Positions 1 through 8,095 are shown, counted from the stretch's first letter. The stretch: DNA of 38,604 nt from Minisyncoccota bacterium (GCA_937936355.1 CALDDM010000024.1:1-38604); one strand, 5' to 3'. Program-made: numbers and translations. Notes: generated by a model not told the origin, from the sequence alone.

Positions 1-192
1 AGCAAGGCACAAAGCTACTAATGGCTTATTTTTCATGTGTTTTTTTATTTTTGTTACACCAAACGTTACCACGACTATGTATTCATCTATGGTACAACAT
101 ATTTTGCAAATGATGTAATGAAGTGGCTTTAGTTATCCACAGATTCACCTGAACTTTTGTTTGAACTTCTCTCTTTCATAGGATTACAAAGC

Positions 193-219
193 AAAAAATT
201 GCACTGTGTGCAAATTTTT
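193..219 (-). terminator. intrinsic terminator after the DUF1761 gene
   Basis: A near-perfect hairpin with arms around TTGCAC and GTGCAA and a 3-nt loop is flanked by A and T runs. On the minus strand it ends in a run of six T, as expected for a factor-independent terminator. It lies about 130 bp past the stop of the leftmost gene. The rest of positions 1-352 holds no ORF I can support; a single DnaA-box-like TTATCCACA sits at 133-141. Confidence 0.6.
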
Positions 220-352
220 ATCTATGATTCGTCTCTACAGCAAGAATCTGAGTTCATCTACGATTTTATTTGTGGCACCACCTTCTTTATGCTGATCCAT
301 ATTTTTTGAGTGAATTTCTTGCCAGTGCATTTTTTCATGGTGAATCTTGGTC

Positions 353-754
353 CTACAACGTGATCAAGCTAAATACTAGACCCATTAGCATCATACTTAC
401 AAGCCAATGTGACACCTCTATACCCCATAGTTGCTTGCTTTTGCCACTAAAAGATGCATTAACGAAGCTAGGTATCGCTGTAAATCCAAGCCATATCCAG
501 AATGCTGTCTCTATGTACCCGCGGAGATTGTCGACACCAATCTTTGTTGTAATCACGCCAAAGATGAACGCTGTGAGGGCCGCACCTATGAGAGCAGCAA
601 TCATCGGTACAATCGAACCCTTTTTAAGGTCTTTCTCACTCATGCCAACAAGCCTCATCCACTTCTTCCCAAATAATGGTCCATACCATAACATTCCAAC
701 AATCATATTTGTCAGAATAACTCCAGCTACTGCCAACATGTTAACCTCGGGCAT
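353..754 (-). CDS. DUF1761 family small membrane protein
   Basis: A 133-residue protein with about four hydrophobic segments (near residues 5-25, 47-67, 80-100 and 112-132). The N-terminal block containing WYGPLFGKKWM followed by a basic loop is typical of DUF1761 membrane proteins, and the length fits the family. No catalytic residues are visible and the family's role is unknown. It is the last gene of the lysS-HD-DUF1761 series, starting 46 bp after the HD gene, so it is probably co-transcribed with it. The ribosome binding site is weak (GAGA a few bases before the ATG). Confidence 0.75.
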   Translation of the reverse strand: MPEVNMLAVAGVILTNMIVGMLWYGPLFGKKWMRLVGMSEKDLKKGSIVPMIAALIGAALTAFIFGVITTKIGVDNLRGYIETAFWIWLGFTAIPSFVNASFSGKSKQLWGIEVSHWLVSMMLMGLVFSLITL

Positions 755-800
755 GATTTTTCTCTAGTGATTAATTTTATCATTTTTTGCCTTACAATCA

Positions 801-1418
801 TCATCTCTGCGTGACGAAGTAACCCCTCTGTTGAGTTTCTTCAGAAATAACCGTGAGGTACTGAAGCATAGTTGGAAATCTTTTAATATAGTCGTATTTA
901 ATATTCCAATTCTTTTCCTTGGTGACACCACATAATTTGCAGAGCTCTTTTCCATTTATATCAAAGATGTGGAAATTTGGCTCAAGCTTATCAATAGCTT
1001 TAACAAACTGTGCCTCTATAGTTTCTTGGCCCTCATATTCATCAAGAAGACTTTCACACCTACGCCTTATTGATTCAGGTATTTTCCCTATTGCAACAGG
1101 CACCATGCCTTTCTCATGCTCTCGGTCTCTGTCTGTCTTCTCGTGCACATTTATATCCCCAGTCTCAATCTCTGCAATCTCATGGTAAAGTATCATTTCT
1201 CGAATTTTTTCATGATCCCATTTTTTTTCTGGGTCTTCAAGAACAAGAAAATGTTCTGCGATGATCTGCATTCCAAAGATGTGTTCTGCATCTGATTCTG
1301 AGCGAATTTTTTCGTTTCTTTCACAATCATATCTTATGATCTCCTTTAGTTTGAAGAGGTATTTTAGTTGCTCGATATTTTTCAATACCTCTTTCTCATC
1401 TAACTTCTCTCCACTCAT
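801..1418 (-). CDS. HD-domain phosphohydrolase, YfbR/HDDC2-like
   Basis: A 205-residue cytoplasmic protein with the layout of the HDDC2/YfbR 5'-deoxynucleotidase family: a first metal-ligand histidine in SDAEHIFGM (H46), the central motif LYHEIAEIETGDI (H79-E80, G87-D88), and AIDKLEP (D143), matching the family's DLDKLEM block. Family members remove phosphate from deoxynucleoside monophosphates using a divalent metal. The canonical HD doublet is HE here, which is unusual and may alter metal binding. The ATG lies 11 bp after the lysS stop, implying an operon. The fold is fairly sure; the substrate is inferred. Confidence 0.75.
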   Translation of the reverse strand: MSGEKLDEKEVLKNIEQLKYLFKLKEIIRYDCERNEKIRSESDAEHIFGMQIIAEHFLVLEDPEKKWDHEKIREMILYHEIAEIETGDINVHEKTDRDREHEKGMVPVAIGKIPESIRRRCESLLDEYEGQETIEAQFVKAIDKLEPNFHIFDINGKELCKLCGVTKEKNWNIKYDYIKRFPTMLQYLTVISEETQQRGYFVTQR

Positions 1419-1429
1419 ACATCTTTAGA

Positions 1430-3394
1430 TTATTCGCCTTTACCAAACAATTCTAGTTCACTGAGAAATTCTTTCTCAAAATCCTTGGGGATCACCGCTC
1501 CCACTGCAATATAGTTGATATCTTGTGTCCCATTTGTTGCATAGCCCTCTATCATCTCCTGATCACTGTGCGCGCGGCGCATGATGTCAGAAAAGTCGAA
1601 AACCTGGACGCCTGCCTCGTGACATTTCATGACAAATTGGGCCATTTTTTCGCGGGTACCAGATAGATTGCTCATGCCATAGAGTGCGTCCACATAGTGC
1701 TTACGCTCATCAGCATCTATGAGATGTTTGGTTTTGTATAGTTTTTCATCGCTGAACAGCCCAATCTCAATACCGAGTTGCCCTATCGCATTTGCACTTA
1801 CTCCATAGCCAACATCTTCGTTAGCTATAACAACGATTTTCTTTGATCTGTAGATTTTTTCTGCAGCTTTTTTGGATAGTTTTTCTTCATTGTTTTTTGG
1901 CTTCATCAAAGGAAACAATGTTACCTCCCGCAAAGTCTTATCTTCTAGGAAGGCAAAAAGGCGCTCACCCACACCAAATCCGCACGTTGGTGGCATCCCA
2001 TATTCAAGCATCTCAACAAAGTCCATATCAGGCATCATTGCCTCATCATCACCTGCTTCCAGTAGAGCTTTTTGCTCCATAAATCTTTCTTTTTGCTCAA
2101 TTGGATCATTGAGCTCACTGTAGCCGTTGCCAACCTCAGCTCCTGCGAGAAGGATTTGAAATCGCTCCACCTGACCAGGCTTCTTGGTCATTTCCTTTGC
2201 GAGTGGCGAGACGAGCTTGGGGTGACCTACAAGAAATGCAGGTCCTGCAATGTTTTTGCGGCAGTGTTTCCATAGGCTGTCGATATAACGCTCACGATTA
2301 TTACCGTCAAATTGCACGTTCAGTTCCTCTAATTTTTGCGCAAGTTCTTCTAGTGAGGCTTGTGTCACATCGATATGTACTTGTTTTTTTATCTCGCTTA
2401 CATAATCAATCATCTCCCACTCACCCGCTAAATCAAATACGTGACCGCGCGTAGAAAATTTTGTCGTGCCATAAACTTCTTGAGCAATGTGTCTGTAGAG
2501 GTCTTGCGTCATATGCATACCGTCTTCATAATTTGCATATGCCCAATAAAACTCCATATTTGTGAACTCTTGCAAATGATTTGGGCTAGACCCTTCATTT
2601 CTGTAAGCACGTCCGATTTCAAATGTCTTCTCAAAGCCACTTGCCATAAGCCTCTTTTGCCACAGCTCCCCTATGCTGATGCGTAGAAATACATCCATGT
2701 CGTAGTCGTTATGATATGTTGCAAATGGTCGCGCTTCTGCACCACCCGTTGTCACTTCCAGAGTTGGTGTCTCGACTTCAAGAAAACCCCTATCTTCCAT
2801 AAAGCGACGCATTGATCTCCAAAAATGACTTCTTCGCTCAAATGTTTTACGCTTATCTGCACTGAGTGTAAGGTCAATATACCTTTTGCGAAATTGCTCA
2901 TCCTCATCTCTCAGCCCAAAATGTTCAGCTGGCATATTCCGAAGAGCTTTTGTCAGCAACCTCCATGATGTAGTCATCAGGGATTTCTCCCCGGCTTCGG
3001 TAACAAATGGAGTTCCAGAGCACTCTATAAAGTCTCCCGTATCTATAAGCTTTGTAAATGGCTTGTACTTATCACTGTCTCGCAACTCTTTTTTTGAGAT
3101 GGCTACCTGTATCCGCCCTGACGCATCTTCCACATCACAAAAAGATAGGTTGCCGTGTGTCCGTTTGGAACGAATACGCCCAACTATTGTCACAGTATCA
3201 TTAGTATCTGATAGCTGTTCGAAATCAGTTAGTACAGAGTGTACTATATGTGTACGCTTTGCACTTGATGGATACGTATGAATACCTCTTTCCTCCAGCC
3301 TGCCAATCTTTAGGGATCGCTCACGAAACTCGTTAATTAGCTCATCCTGTTTGCCTGACTCATTCTCTTTTAAATTGGGATTGGAATCTGTCAT
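1430..3394 (-). CDS. lysS: class II lysyl-tRNA synthetase with C-terminal DUF2000-like extension
   Basis: Charges tRNA-Lys with lysine. The N-terminal OB-fold anticodon-binding domain covers roughly residues 60-165 (TIVGRIRSKRTHGNLSF). The class II catalytic core follows, with motif 2 as YRNEGSSPNHLQEF and motif 3 as GFGVGERLFAF before LFPLMKP; bacterial LysRS usually has GIGIDR, so the motif 3 Asp is Glu here. A normal enzyme ends near residue 507. This protein is 654 residues long, and about 508-645 forms a separate domain beginning KKIVVIANEDVGYG with VSANAIGQLGIEIG, which resembles DUF2000 (related to peptidyl-tRNA hydrolase 2). The aminoacylation role is secure; the extra domain's role is unknown. 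First gene of the lysS-HD-DUF1761 series. Confidence 0.93.
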   Translation of the reverse strand: MTDSNPNLKENESGKQDELINEFRERSLKIGRLEERGIHTYPSSAKRTHIVHSVLTDFEQLSDTNDTVTIVGRIRSKRTHGNLSFCDVEDASGRIQVAISKKELRDSDKYKPFTKLIDTGDFIECSGTPFVTEAGEKSLMTTSWRLLTKALRNMPAEHFGLRDEDEQFRKRYIDLTLSADKRKTFERRSHFWRSMRRFMEDRGFLEVETPTLEVTTGGAEARPFATYHNDYDMDVFLRISIGELWQKRLMASGFEKTFEIGRAYRNEGSSPNHLQEFTNMEFYWAYANYEDGMHMTQDLYRHIAQEVYGTTKFSTRGHVFDLAGEWEMIDYVSEIKKQVHIDVTQASLEELAQKLEELNVQFDGNNRERYIDSLWKHCRKNIAGPAFLVGHPKLVSPLAKEMTKKPGQVERFQILLAGAEVGNGYSELNDPIEQKERFMEQKALLEAGDDEAMMPDMDFVEMLEYGMPPTCGFGVGERLFAFLEDKTLREVTLFPLMKPKNNEEKLSKKAAEKIYRSKKIVVIANEDVGYGVSANAIGQLGIEIGLFSDEKLYKTKHLIDADERKHYVDALYGMSNLSGTREKMAQFVMKCHEAGVQVFDFSDIMRRAHSDQEMIEGYATNGTQDINYIAVGAVIPKDFEKEFLSELELFGKGE

Positions 3395-3429
3395 AAAGAA
3401 TCGTTCTAGAAATTTCTAATATTGTATTT

Positions 3430-3458
3430 AGTGTAGCGCTTCTGTGCACAAAAATCAA
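3430..3458 (-). promoter_or_regulatory. candidate sigma70 promoter of lysS
   Basis: Read on the minus strand, TTGATT (3453-3458) and TACACT (3430-3435) are separated by exactly 17 bases, about 36 bp before the lysS ATG. The same -10 hexamer is used in front of greA. Confidence 0.45.
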
Positions 3459-3558
3459 AAAACTACATCAACATTCCATCTCGCCTTTTTCTGTTACTTT
3501 TTTACTTTGCGTCTTAGTGTAGGTATTCATCCTATTTTACATCTTGACATGTCAACAT

Positions 3559-3583
3559 AAAACGCTCCACAGTGGAGCGTTTT
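3559..3583 (-). terminator. terminator between greA and lysS
   Basis: A perfect 12-bp inverted repeat (AAAACGCTCCAC and its complement) around a single central base, with A and T runs on either side so that it can work in both directions. It lies about 30 bp downstream of the greA stop, separating greA from the lysS operon. Confidence 0.8.
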
Positions 3584-3610
3584 GGTTTTGTCTGAGGATT
3601 TGTCTTAAAG

Positions 3611-4066
3611 CTATTTCACCTTGATGATCTCGTATGCTACATCCCCAGCTGGCGTACTCACACTTACTTTCTCTCCTCGATTTGATCCCATAAGCGCCTT
3701 TCCTATTGGAGATTCGTTTGAGATTTTGCGGGCAGCAGGATCAGCTTCGTTTGTTCCCACAATCTCAAAGTCCATTTCCTTTCCTTTCACCTTGACCTTT
3801 ACTGAGGAGCCTATTTGTACTGACGAGTCGTCGTCGTTGTGTTCTGCAACTTCCACGTCTTTGAGTGTCATCTCCAACTCAAGGATGCGCTGCTCATTTT
3901 CTGCTTGACGCTCTTTTGCAGCGGAATACTCAGCATTTTCACTCAAATCACCTTGATCTTTTGCTTCCTTGATTGCACTTGCAATCTCTTGTCTGATTGC
4001 TACAGTACGTTCTTCAAGTTCGTCCTCTAGGAGCTTAAGTCCATCCTGCGTTACTAATCGTGTCAT
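3611..4066 (-). CDS. greA: transcription elongation factor GreA
   Basis: Rescues backtracked RNA polymerase by stimulating transcript cleavage. The 151-residue protein has the family's usual length and order: an N-terminal antiparallel coiled coil with the signature QGDLSENAEYSAAKERQ (including the Asp and Glu that enter the polymerase channel, near residues 38-54), then the C-terminal FKBP-like domain ending ISNESPIGKALMGSNRGEKV. It is monocistronic, with a promoter at 4137-4165 and a strong terminator directly behind it. Confidence 0.97.
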   Translation of the reverse strand: MTRLVTQDGLKLLEDELEERTVAIRQEIASAIKEAKDQGDLSENAEYSAAKERQAENEQRILELEMTLKDVEVAEHNDDDSSVQIGSSVKVKVKGKEMDFEIVGTNEADPAARKISNESPIGKALMGSNRGEKVSVSTPAGDVAYEIIKVK

Positions 4067-4136
4067 ATGTTTGTTTTAGATTATGCTTAAGTAGTCTTAC
4101 ACAAAAAAACTACGAAAACATAGAAGTATGAAATCT

Positions 4137-4165
4137 AGTGTACTATAGCACCAAAATGCTGTCAA
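4137..4165 (-). promoter_or_regulatory. candidate sigma70 promoter of greA
   Basis: On the minus strand a consensus -35 TTGACA (4160-4165) is followed after 17 bases by TACACT (4137-4142), about 70 bp before the greA ATG. The -35 overlaps the last codons of the small reading frame at 4162-4344. Confidence 0.6.
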
Positions 4166-4344
4166 TCTAAACAATAATGTCTCTCCATTATGCTCAAGTT
4201 AAGGAACACAGCTATCAGCGATGTTCCCACTACCAGCACACAGAGAGCGTTGCACACTATTTTACTCAGCTCTTTTTAGCGATATATCAGAAAAAGGGTA
4301 CGTATAACCATAGCAAATCCAATCTTTATCGCAATTTTTGTCAT
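4162..4344 (-). pseudogene. small membrane-protein ORF interrupted by an in-frame TAA
   Basis: An ATG at 4344 is preceded by a strong Shine-Dalgarno sequence (AGGAGGT, 4 bases before the start). Translation gives 22 residues beginning MTKIAIKIGFAMVIRTLF and stops at TAA (4276-4278). The same frame stays open for another 37 codons and encodes a convincing membrane segment (IVCNALCVLVVGTSLIAVF) before TGA at 4162. Either a 22-residue peptide is made, or a roughly 60-residue membrane protein has been lost through a CAA-to-TAA-type nonsense change. Positions 4345-4616 upstream hold nothing else I can support. Confidence 0.4.
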
Positions 4345-4616
4345 GCCTACCTCCTCTCTGATGACCCGAGAACGCTTGCCAAAGAAATTCCTGTCATGAT
4401 CTGTGCCTACTTATCGTAAATACATCATGGCTTTAGGAATACCTTAGCTTGTGTCAAACCCCATTGCGTGAAAATGCCAATCGTAAATAGGGCAAGTCCC
4501 AACAGGTGTGCATATCGGAGTGTTTGGTGTAGTAAATCCGTGCTTGTGCCACATCGTATTGTAGTAAGGAAAATTTTCTGACTACTTTGTTGAAATTCTC
4601 ATTACTACTTAAAGCT

Positions 4617-5813
4617 CTAAAAACTAAATACATCAATCGTCTTACTCCATAGCCCTTGCTGTACATTCATAAAAGATCCTGATTCTGCACTATAAGAAAG
4701 TATGAGTGGTATCTCTACGGTGAAAGCACCAAATAACTTCTCATACTTTGTGCCAGTTAGCTCATACTTCAAGCCACTATCTTCATTTATCTCCATGTCA
4801 CTGACGATATCAATTTGATCCTGTGATTTCGCTGTCTCTACAATAGTATCTGGCAGAGCTTTAAGAGTTAACTCACCAGATCTAGTTACGACCTCAATCC
4901 TTCCAGTTGTCGCATCGACTGTCATGGGGTAATCAGACCTTGCTCCAATGCCTGATCGTGTCAATGTAAATATGTCACCACTTGCTTTAAGTGTGAGCTT
5001 AGAAGAATCACTCTCAGTATCTTCATCTCCTTCAAAAGTTGTTCCATCAGTCCTGATGACAAGTCGATCATGTTGCGCATCATACTTTACTTTTGTGCCC
5101 GCCTCTGTATCAGAAGAGCGTAGATTAACAGTCTGCCCATCAATTGTTTTTAGTTGTACATCTGTCAGCTTTTCACCGTAGACATCATATGTCTTAATAC
5201 GCACTTTTTCCTCACCCTCCCCTCGATTATACTCGCCTCTTTTATCCTCCAACTTATTCCCATCTACATCGCGTGTTATATAGCGCACATTGATGCGTCC
5301 ATCTTTTTTCACATCTCTTCGTACCTCTGTTGTTGTGCCGTCCTGATTAGAGATGATTTCTTGCTCTTTTGATCTCTCTGGTACGTTTGACTCAACAATT
5401 GTAGCCTCTAATTCCCCAACTGTTGCTTGTACTGGTGGAATGACTTTTTCTGCTTTTTTGATTGGTTGTTGTGCTTTTACAGAGGGTTTTGTTGATGCGA
5501 CCGATCTAACTGAAACTTCCGATAGTGACTCCACTGAATCAACCGAATCTTCTGATTTTGAGTCAACAGACTTTGCAGATTCTGCAGATACTTCTGACAC
5601 AGAATCTTTTGATTCTACTGAGACCTCTGATTTTGAATCGACGGATTTTGCGGATTTTTCAGAAGCGGCGCTTTTTTTTGAGTCTTCTGATTTTGCTGCT
5701 ACAGTATCTGCGCCTACAGGGTCTTTTGTGAGAAGCGCTAGCGCAAGGATTAGCGTAAGGGCCCCCAAGCCTAAAGCAAGCACCCTCTCTGTTACCGATG
5801 ATTTTTTGATCAT
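4617..5813 (-). CDS. surface-anchored protein with Ser/Glu/Asp repeat stalk
   Basis: A 398-residue protein of no family I recognise. A basic N terminus is followed by a hydrophobic segment (about residues 10-28, LALGLGALTLILALAL) acting as signal or membrane anchor. Residues about 40-108 are a low-complexity run of Ser, Lys, Asp, Glu and Val in a loose SVDSKSEVSVES pattern, probably an extended stalk. A Pro/Lys linker and a beta-rich C-terminal part (about 130-398) follow, with many Thr, Asp and Glu and repeated strands. Such a layout suggests an extracytoplasmic protein; binding partner unknown. A GGGAG element lies 12 bases before the ATG, further than ideal. It starts 35 bp after the 5849-6538 gene and may be co-transcribed with it. 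Confidence 0.6.
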   Translation of the reverse strand: MIKKSSVTERVLALGLGALTLILALALLTKDPVGADTVAAKSEDSKKSAASEKSAKSVDSKSEVSVESKDSVSEVSAESAKSVDSKSEDSVDSVESLSEVSVRSVASTKPSVKAQQPIKKAEKVIPPVQATVGELEATIVESNVPERSKEQEIISNQDGTTTEVRRDVKKDGRINVRYITRDVDGNKLEDKRGEYNRGEGEEKVRIKTYDVYGEKLTDVQLKTIDGQTVNLRSSDTEAGTKVKYDAQHDRLVIRTDGTTFEGDEDTESDSSKLTLKASGDIFTLTRSGIGARSDYPMTVDATTGRIEVVTRSGELTLKALPDTIVETAKSQDQIDIVSDMEINEDSGLKYELTGTKYEKLFGAFTVEIPLILSYSAESGSFMNVQQGLWSKTIDVFSF

Positions 5814-5848
5814 ATTTATTTATTTCTCCCTTGTCTAGAATACTGTCA

Positions 5849-6538
5849 TTATACTATATCAAGCGACATTATGTTATCCTTCTCTTTTTTGTCAATGAGG
5901 CAGTACGCGTAGATCAGAATAAATGCCATAGCTCCAACTGCCACAGTCTCACTCACCTCCTCCGTCAATCTCAGTATATGTAGAACAGCGTCATGCATAA
6001 ACGGCTCCGGATGAAAAGTTACACCTTTCTTCTGTGTGAAACCATCAATCAAATCAAGGAGTACAGACAGGCCAAGAAGACTTGTGGCTTGTAGAAGTAT
6101 TTTTTTATCCCCCCTCCCTTTCCATAGGGCTTTGATTAGTAGGCCAAATCCACCCAGAAGAAGCGGTGCATAAAGTAGTGGCCATATATACGATGGAAAA
6201 GTGGAAAAAAGTGAGGTGTTATCAATGACTAAGCCGCTTAAGCGCTCGTGAATGTATGTTGCATCGTCAATGCTAAAAAATAAGAAGAGGACAGTTATGA
6301 CATACCATATTTTCTGGCGAGACTTCTGGTAGATTGTCAGACTTGCAAATCCTATCAAAAGAAATGTAACAGCACTCATCCATGTGAGTGGTGTCTTCTC
6401 CCGTGTTGCGAGGAAAATTTCACCCAGAACATGGTCAGGATAAAAAAAGAACGCAAACAAATCAAGAATAACCAAAAGTCCAATAAGGAGGGCTCCGATG
6501 CGGTAAATTTTTTCTAGAAATATTTTGGTGAAATACAT
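5849..6538 (-). CDS. six-helix integral membrane protein, function unknown
   Basis: A 229-residue protein with about six hydrophobic segments (near 14-34, 54-72, 78-96, 117-141, 147-166, 197-216). Acidic and polar groups at membrane edges (FFSIDDATYIHERL; DLIDGFTQKKG; HILRLTEEVSET) could mark a functional site. No family was recognised. It lies 50 bp after the secreted peptidase gene and 35 bp before the Ser-repeat protein on the same strand, consistent with an envelope-related operon. Confidence 0.6.
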   Translation of the reverse strand: MYFTKIFLEKIYRIGALLIGLLVILDLFAFFFYPDHVLGEIFLATREKTPLTWMSAVTFLLIGFASLTIYQKSRQKIWYVITVLFLFFSIDDATYIHERLSGLVIDNTSLFSTFPSYIWPLLYAPLLLGGFGLLIKALWKGRGDKKILLQATSLLGLSVLLDLIDGFTQKKGVTFHPEPFMHDAVLHILRLTEEVSETVAVGAMAFILIYAYCLIDKKEKDNIMSLDIV

Positions 6539-6588
6539 TGAGTGTCATTTTTGAAGTAACATTATAATCAATCTATAGCGAATTTGAT

Positions 6589-7614
6589 CTAGTTTTTTAT
6601 TGTCACGTTTTTTAATAACCCAGCCCGCATATAGTTACGCAATTCTACAAATTCCGGAAATTGATAGTAAAACGAGATCTTCTGATCCGCTATCGTACTA
6701 TTCTCATTTCTTGATTTCATAATAAAGAATGTAAAAGACTCAGCTGCATCCTCCACCGCATTTGTTGCTGCGTATTCGGTCACATATCTTTGTTGATTTT
6801 TATCAAAATTGTCCTGAGAAAACTCATCCTCAGACTGCGTCTGCGCAGCCTCAAATGCCTCTAGACGTAAGTCTTCATCCCAAAATTTTTCAACAAACTG
6901 AGTGAGGTGTGCAGATGCCTTCGCACAACCCTCATCGATAGTTACTTCATCTTCTTCACAGACTACATATTCATCATCCGTTCCTACATGTGTAACTTGC
7001 TCGCTATTGAGCATTGCAATATGGGCATATTCATGAACGATTGTTGTGAGTAATTCTTTTTGATTCTTCATCTTCCCATCAGTGGAAAATGAGTCAGCGG
7101 GATCATATGCCATCTTCCATTTATCCCCCTTTTCATCCATAGGCTCCACATAAGCTAATACACCATCCTCACCATCTGAATCTGCAACAATTTTACCAAT
7201 TTGACTTAGTCGATTTTCAGGCAAGAGAGCTTCTAGAATTTTTTTGATCTCTTGTGTTTGCTCAGCAGAGTCTACACCCCCTACTACCTCCTTATTGCCT
7301 ATATTCAGATCATCATCCGTAGCCTTTGGATTGTTTGATGAATGGCTCTCATGATATGTCCGATCCTCATTCCTGTATTCTTCTGCGAGAGCATCAAGAA
7401 CTTGCCCATACTTTTCATCCACGAGATTGCACTCCTCATCTGTCTCACAATAAAAATCAAAAAAACATGCTCCAGCCTCTGAATCAAATTCCTCTCCCGG
7501 CAAACATTCGGCCTGTGATGATGCTTCGTACTCATAGTAATCAGATGACGAAAAATACCACAGCACAAATCCTGTGAGTAGAAGAGCTCCAAGACCAAAA
7601 AATATTTTTTTCAT
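6589..7614 (-). CDS. secreted or membrane-anchored zincin metallopeptidase-like protein
   Basis: A 341-residue protein with an N-terminal signal or anchor (MKKIFFGLGALLLTGFVLWY). The zinc motif HEYAH (residues 194-198, in TTIVHEYAHIAML) supplies two His ligands and the catalytic Glu. About 90 residues on, EDAAESFTFF has the right form for the glutamate third ligand seen in several HExxH/ExxA-type peptidases. Four Cys near residues 37-72 could form disulphides outside the cell. The Asp/Glu-rich composition fits an exported protein. Substrate unknown. The upstream minus-strand boundary is the terminator at 7637-7664. Confidence 0.72.
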   Translation of the reverse strand: MKKIFFGLGALLLTGFVLWYFSSSDYYEYEASSQAECLPGEEFDSEAGACFFDFYCETDEECNLVDEKYGQVLDALAEEYRNEDRTYHESHSSNNPKATDDDLNIGNKEVVGGVDSAEQTQEIKKILEALLPENRLSQIGKIVADSDGEDGVLAYVEPMDEKGDKWKMAYDPADSFSTDGKMKNQKELLTTIVHEYAHIAMLNSEQVTHVGTDDEYVVCEEDEVTIDEGCAKASAHLTQFVEKFWDEDLRLEAFEAAQTQSEDEFSQDNFDKNQQRYVTEYAATNAVEDAAESFTFFIMKSRNENSTIADQKISFYYQFPEFVELRNYMRAGLLKNVTIKN

Positions 7615-7636
7615 ACGCTCATTCTACCACAAGCAC

Positions 7637-7664
7637 AAAAACACTACGACGTGTAGTGTTTAAG
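7637..7664 (-). terminator. terminator T1 (copy 1)
   Basis: Nine-base arms AAACACTAC and GTAGTGTTT surround a 5-nt loop, followed on the minus strand by five T. Near-identical hairpins occur at 12511-12536 and 13827-13855. It ends the transcript of the small secreted-protein gene (7819-8013). Confidence 0.75.
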
Positions 7665-7670
7665 TGATTT

Positions 7671-7819
7671 GTGAACCCACGTATTGCAGCTTGGAACACT
7701 TTTATTGCAGAATTGAGAAAATGGCAAAGTATTCTGTCATCATAAGCCATCTGAATATCCCAGAAATAATACCTTTTATTGCAATGCCTTTATCTCACTA
7801 ATACATACAGTGCTTAAAT
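7671..7819 (-). repeat. module A, extended copy (3'-UTR repeat)
   Basis: Begins on the plus strand with GTGAACCCAC, then GTATTGCAGCTTGGAACAC, and continues for nearly 150 bp up to the stop codon of the 7819-8013 gene. A second extended copy lies at 15329-15477 and shorter copies at 10225, 12796, 13640 and 20211. In the direction of transcription it fills the space between stop codon and terminator T1. Confidence 0.8.
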
Positions 7820-8013
7820 CATCCGCGTAGATCTGGACGCATATGATTTGCCCACGATGTACAATTAACCTCTCCGTACCTGCAAGGGTAATTATTATTG
7901 GGAGAAGCCATGGAGGTTCCATCGATGTAATTGCAGACTGAGGCTGCGCTTGCTGTCTGGAATAGAAGTGACGAGACTATGAGACTTTTAAAGCATGTTA
8001 TACATAAATGCAT
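7819..8013 (-). CDS. small secreted cysteine-containing protein
   Basis: A 64-residue product. A consensus AGGAGG (8020-8025) lies six bases before the ATG, one of the best ribosome binding sites in the window and the main reason to trust this gene. The N terminus has a hydrophobic stretch and small residues (SLIVSSLLFQTASA) like a signal peptide; cleavage after ASA would leave about 40 residues with three Cys. The mature part contains DGTSMASP, which looks like the subtilase serine motif, but no other protease part is present, so this is probably chance. A tract of nine G (minus strand) lies about 45 bases before the ATG. Confidence 0.6.
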   Translation of the reverse strand: MHLCITCFKSLIVSSLLFQTASAASVCNYIDGTSMASPNNNYPCRYGEVNCTSWANHMRPDLRG

Positions 8014-8059
8014 ACATTACCTCCTGATTGTTAAAATAACATAATGACCAAAGAATATG

Positions 8060-8095
8060 CCCCCCCCCTGAACTAAGAAGGAAAATTCCTCTTAG
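8060..8095 (-). promoter_or_regulatory. nine-base C/G homopolymer and adjacent dyad upstream of the small secreted gene
   Basis: Nine consecutive C (8060-8068, G on the coding strand) lie in the leader or promoter area of the 7819-8013 gene. Just beside it (8073-8095) is an imperfect palindrome (CTAAGAAGGAA with TTCCTCTTAG). That palindrome lies past the stop of the preceding lipoprotein gene but has no T run, so it could be a weak terminator or an operator. Confidence 0.35.

Noticed and set aside
133-141. Exact DnaA box TTATCCACA, possible replication origin
   Set aside because: Only one box, no cluster, no dnaA or dnaN nearby and no clear unwinding element; one 9-mer is expected by chance at this scale.
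270-767. 165-codon plus-strand frame opposite the DUF1761 gene
   Set aside because: It lies antisense to a recognisable membrane-protein gene and shows no family features.
4177-4419. 80-codon plus-strand frame
   Set aside because: Low-quality composition with no ribosome binding site; the opposite strand has a strong Shine-Dalgarno and membrane-type peptide.
7819-8013. Subtilisin-like protease fragment (GTSMASP)
   Set aside because: Only the seven-residue motif matches; no Asp or His catalytic regions, and the gene has its own start and stop.
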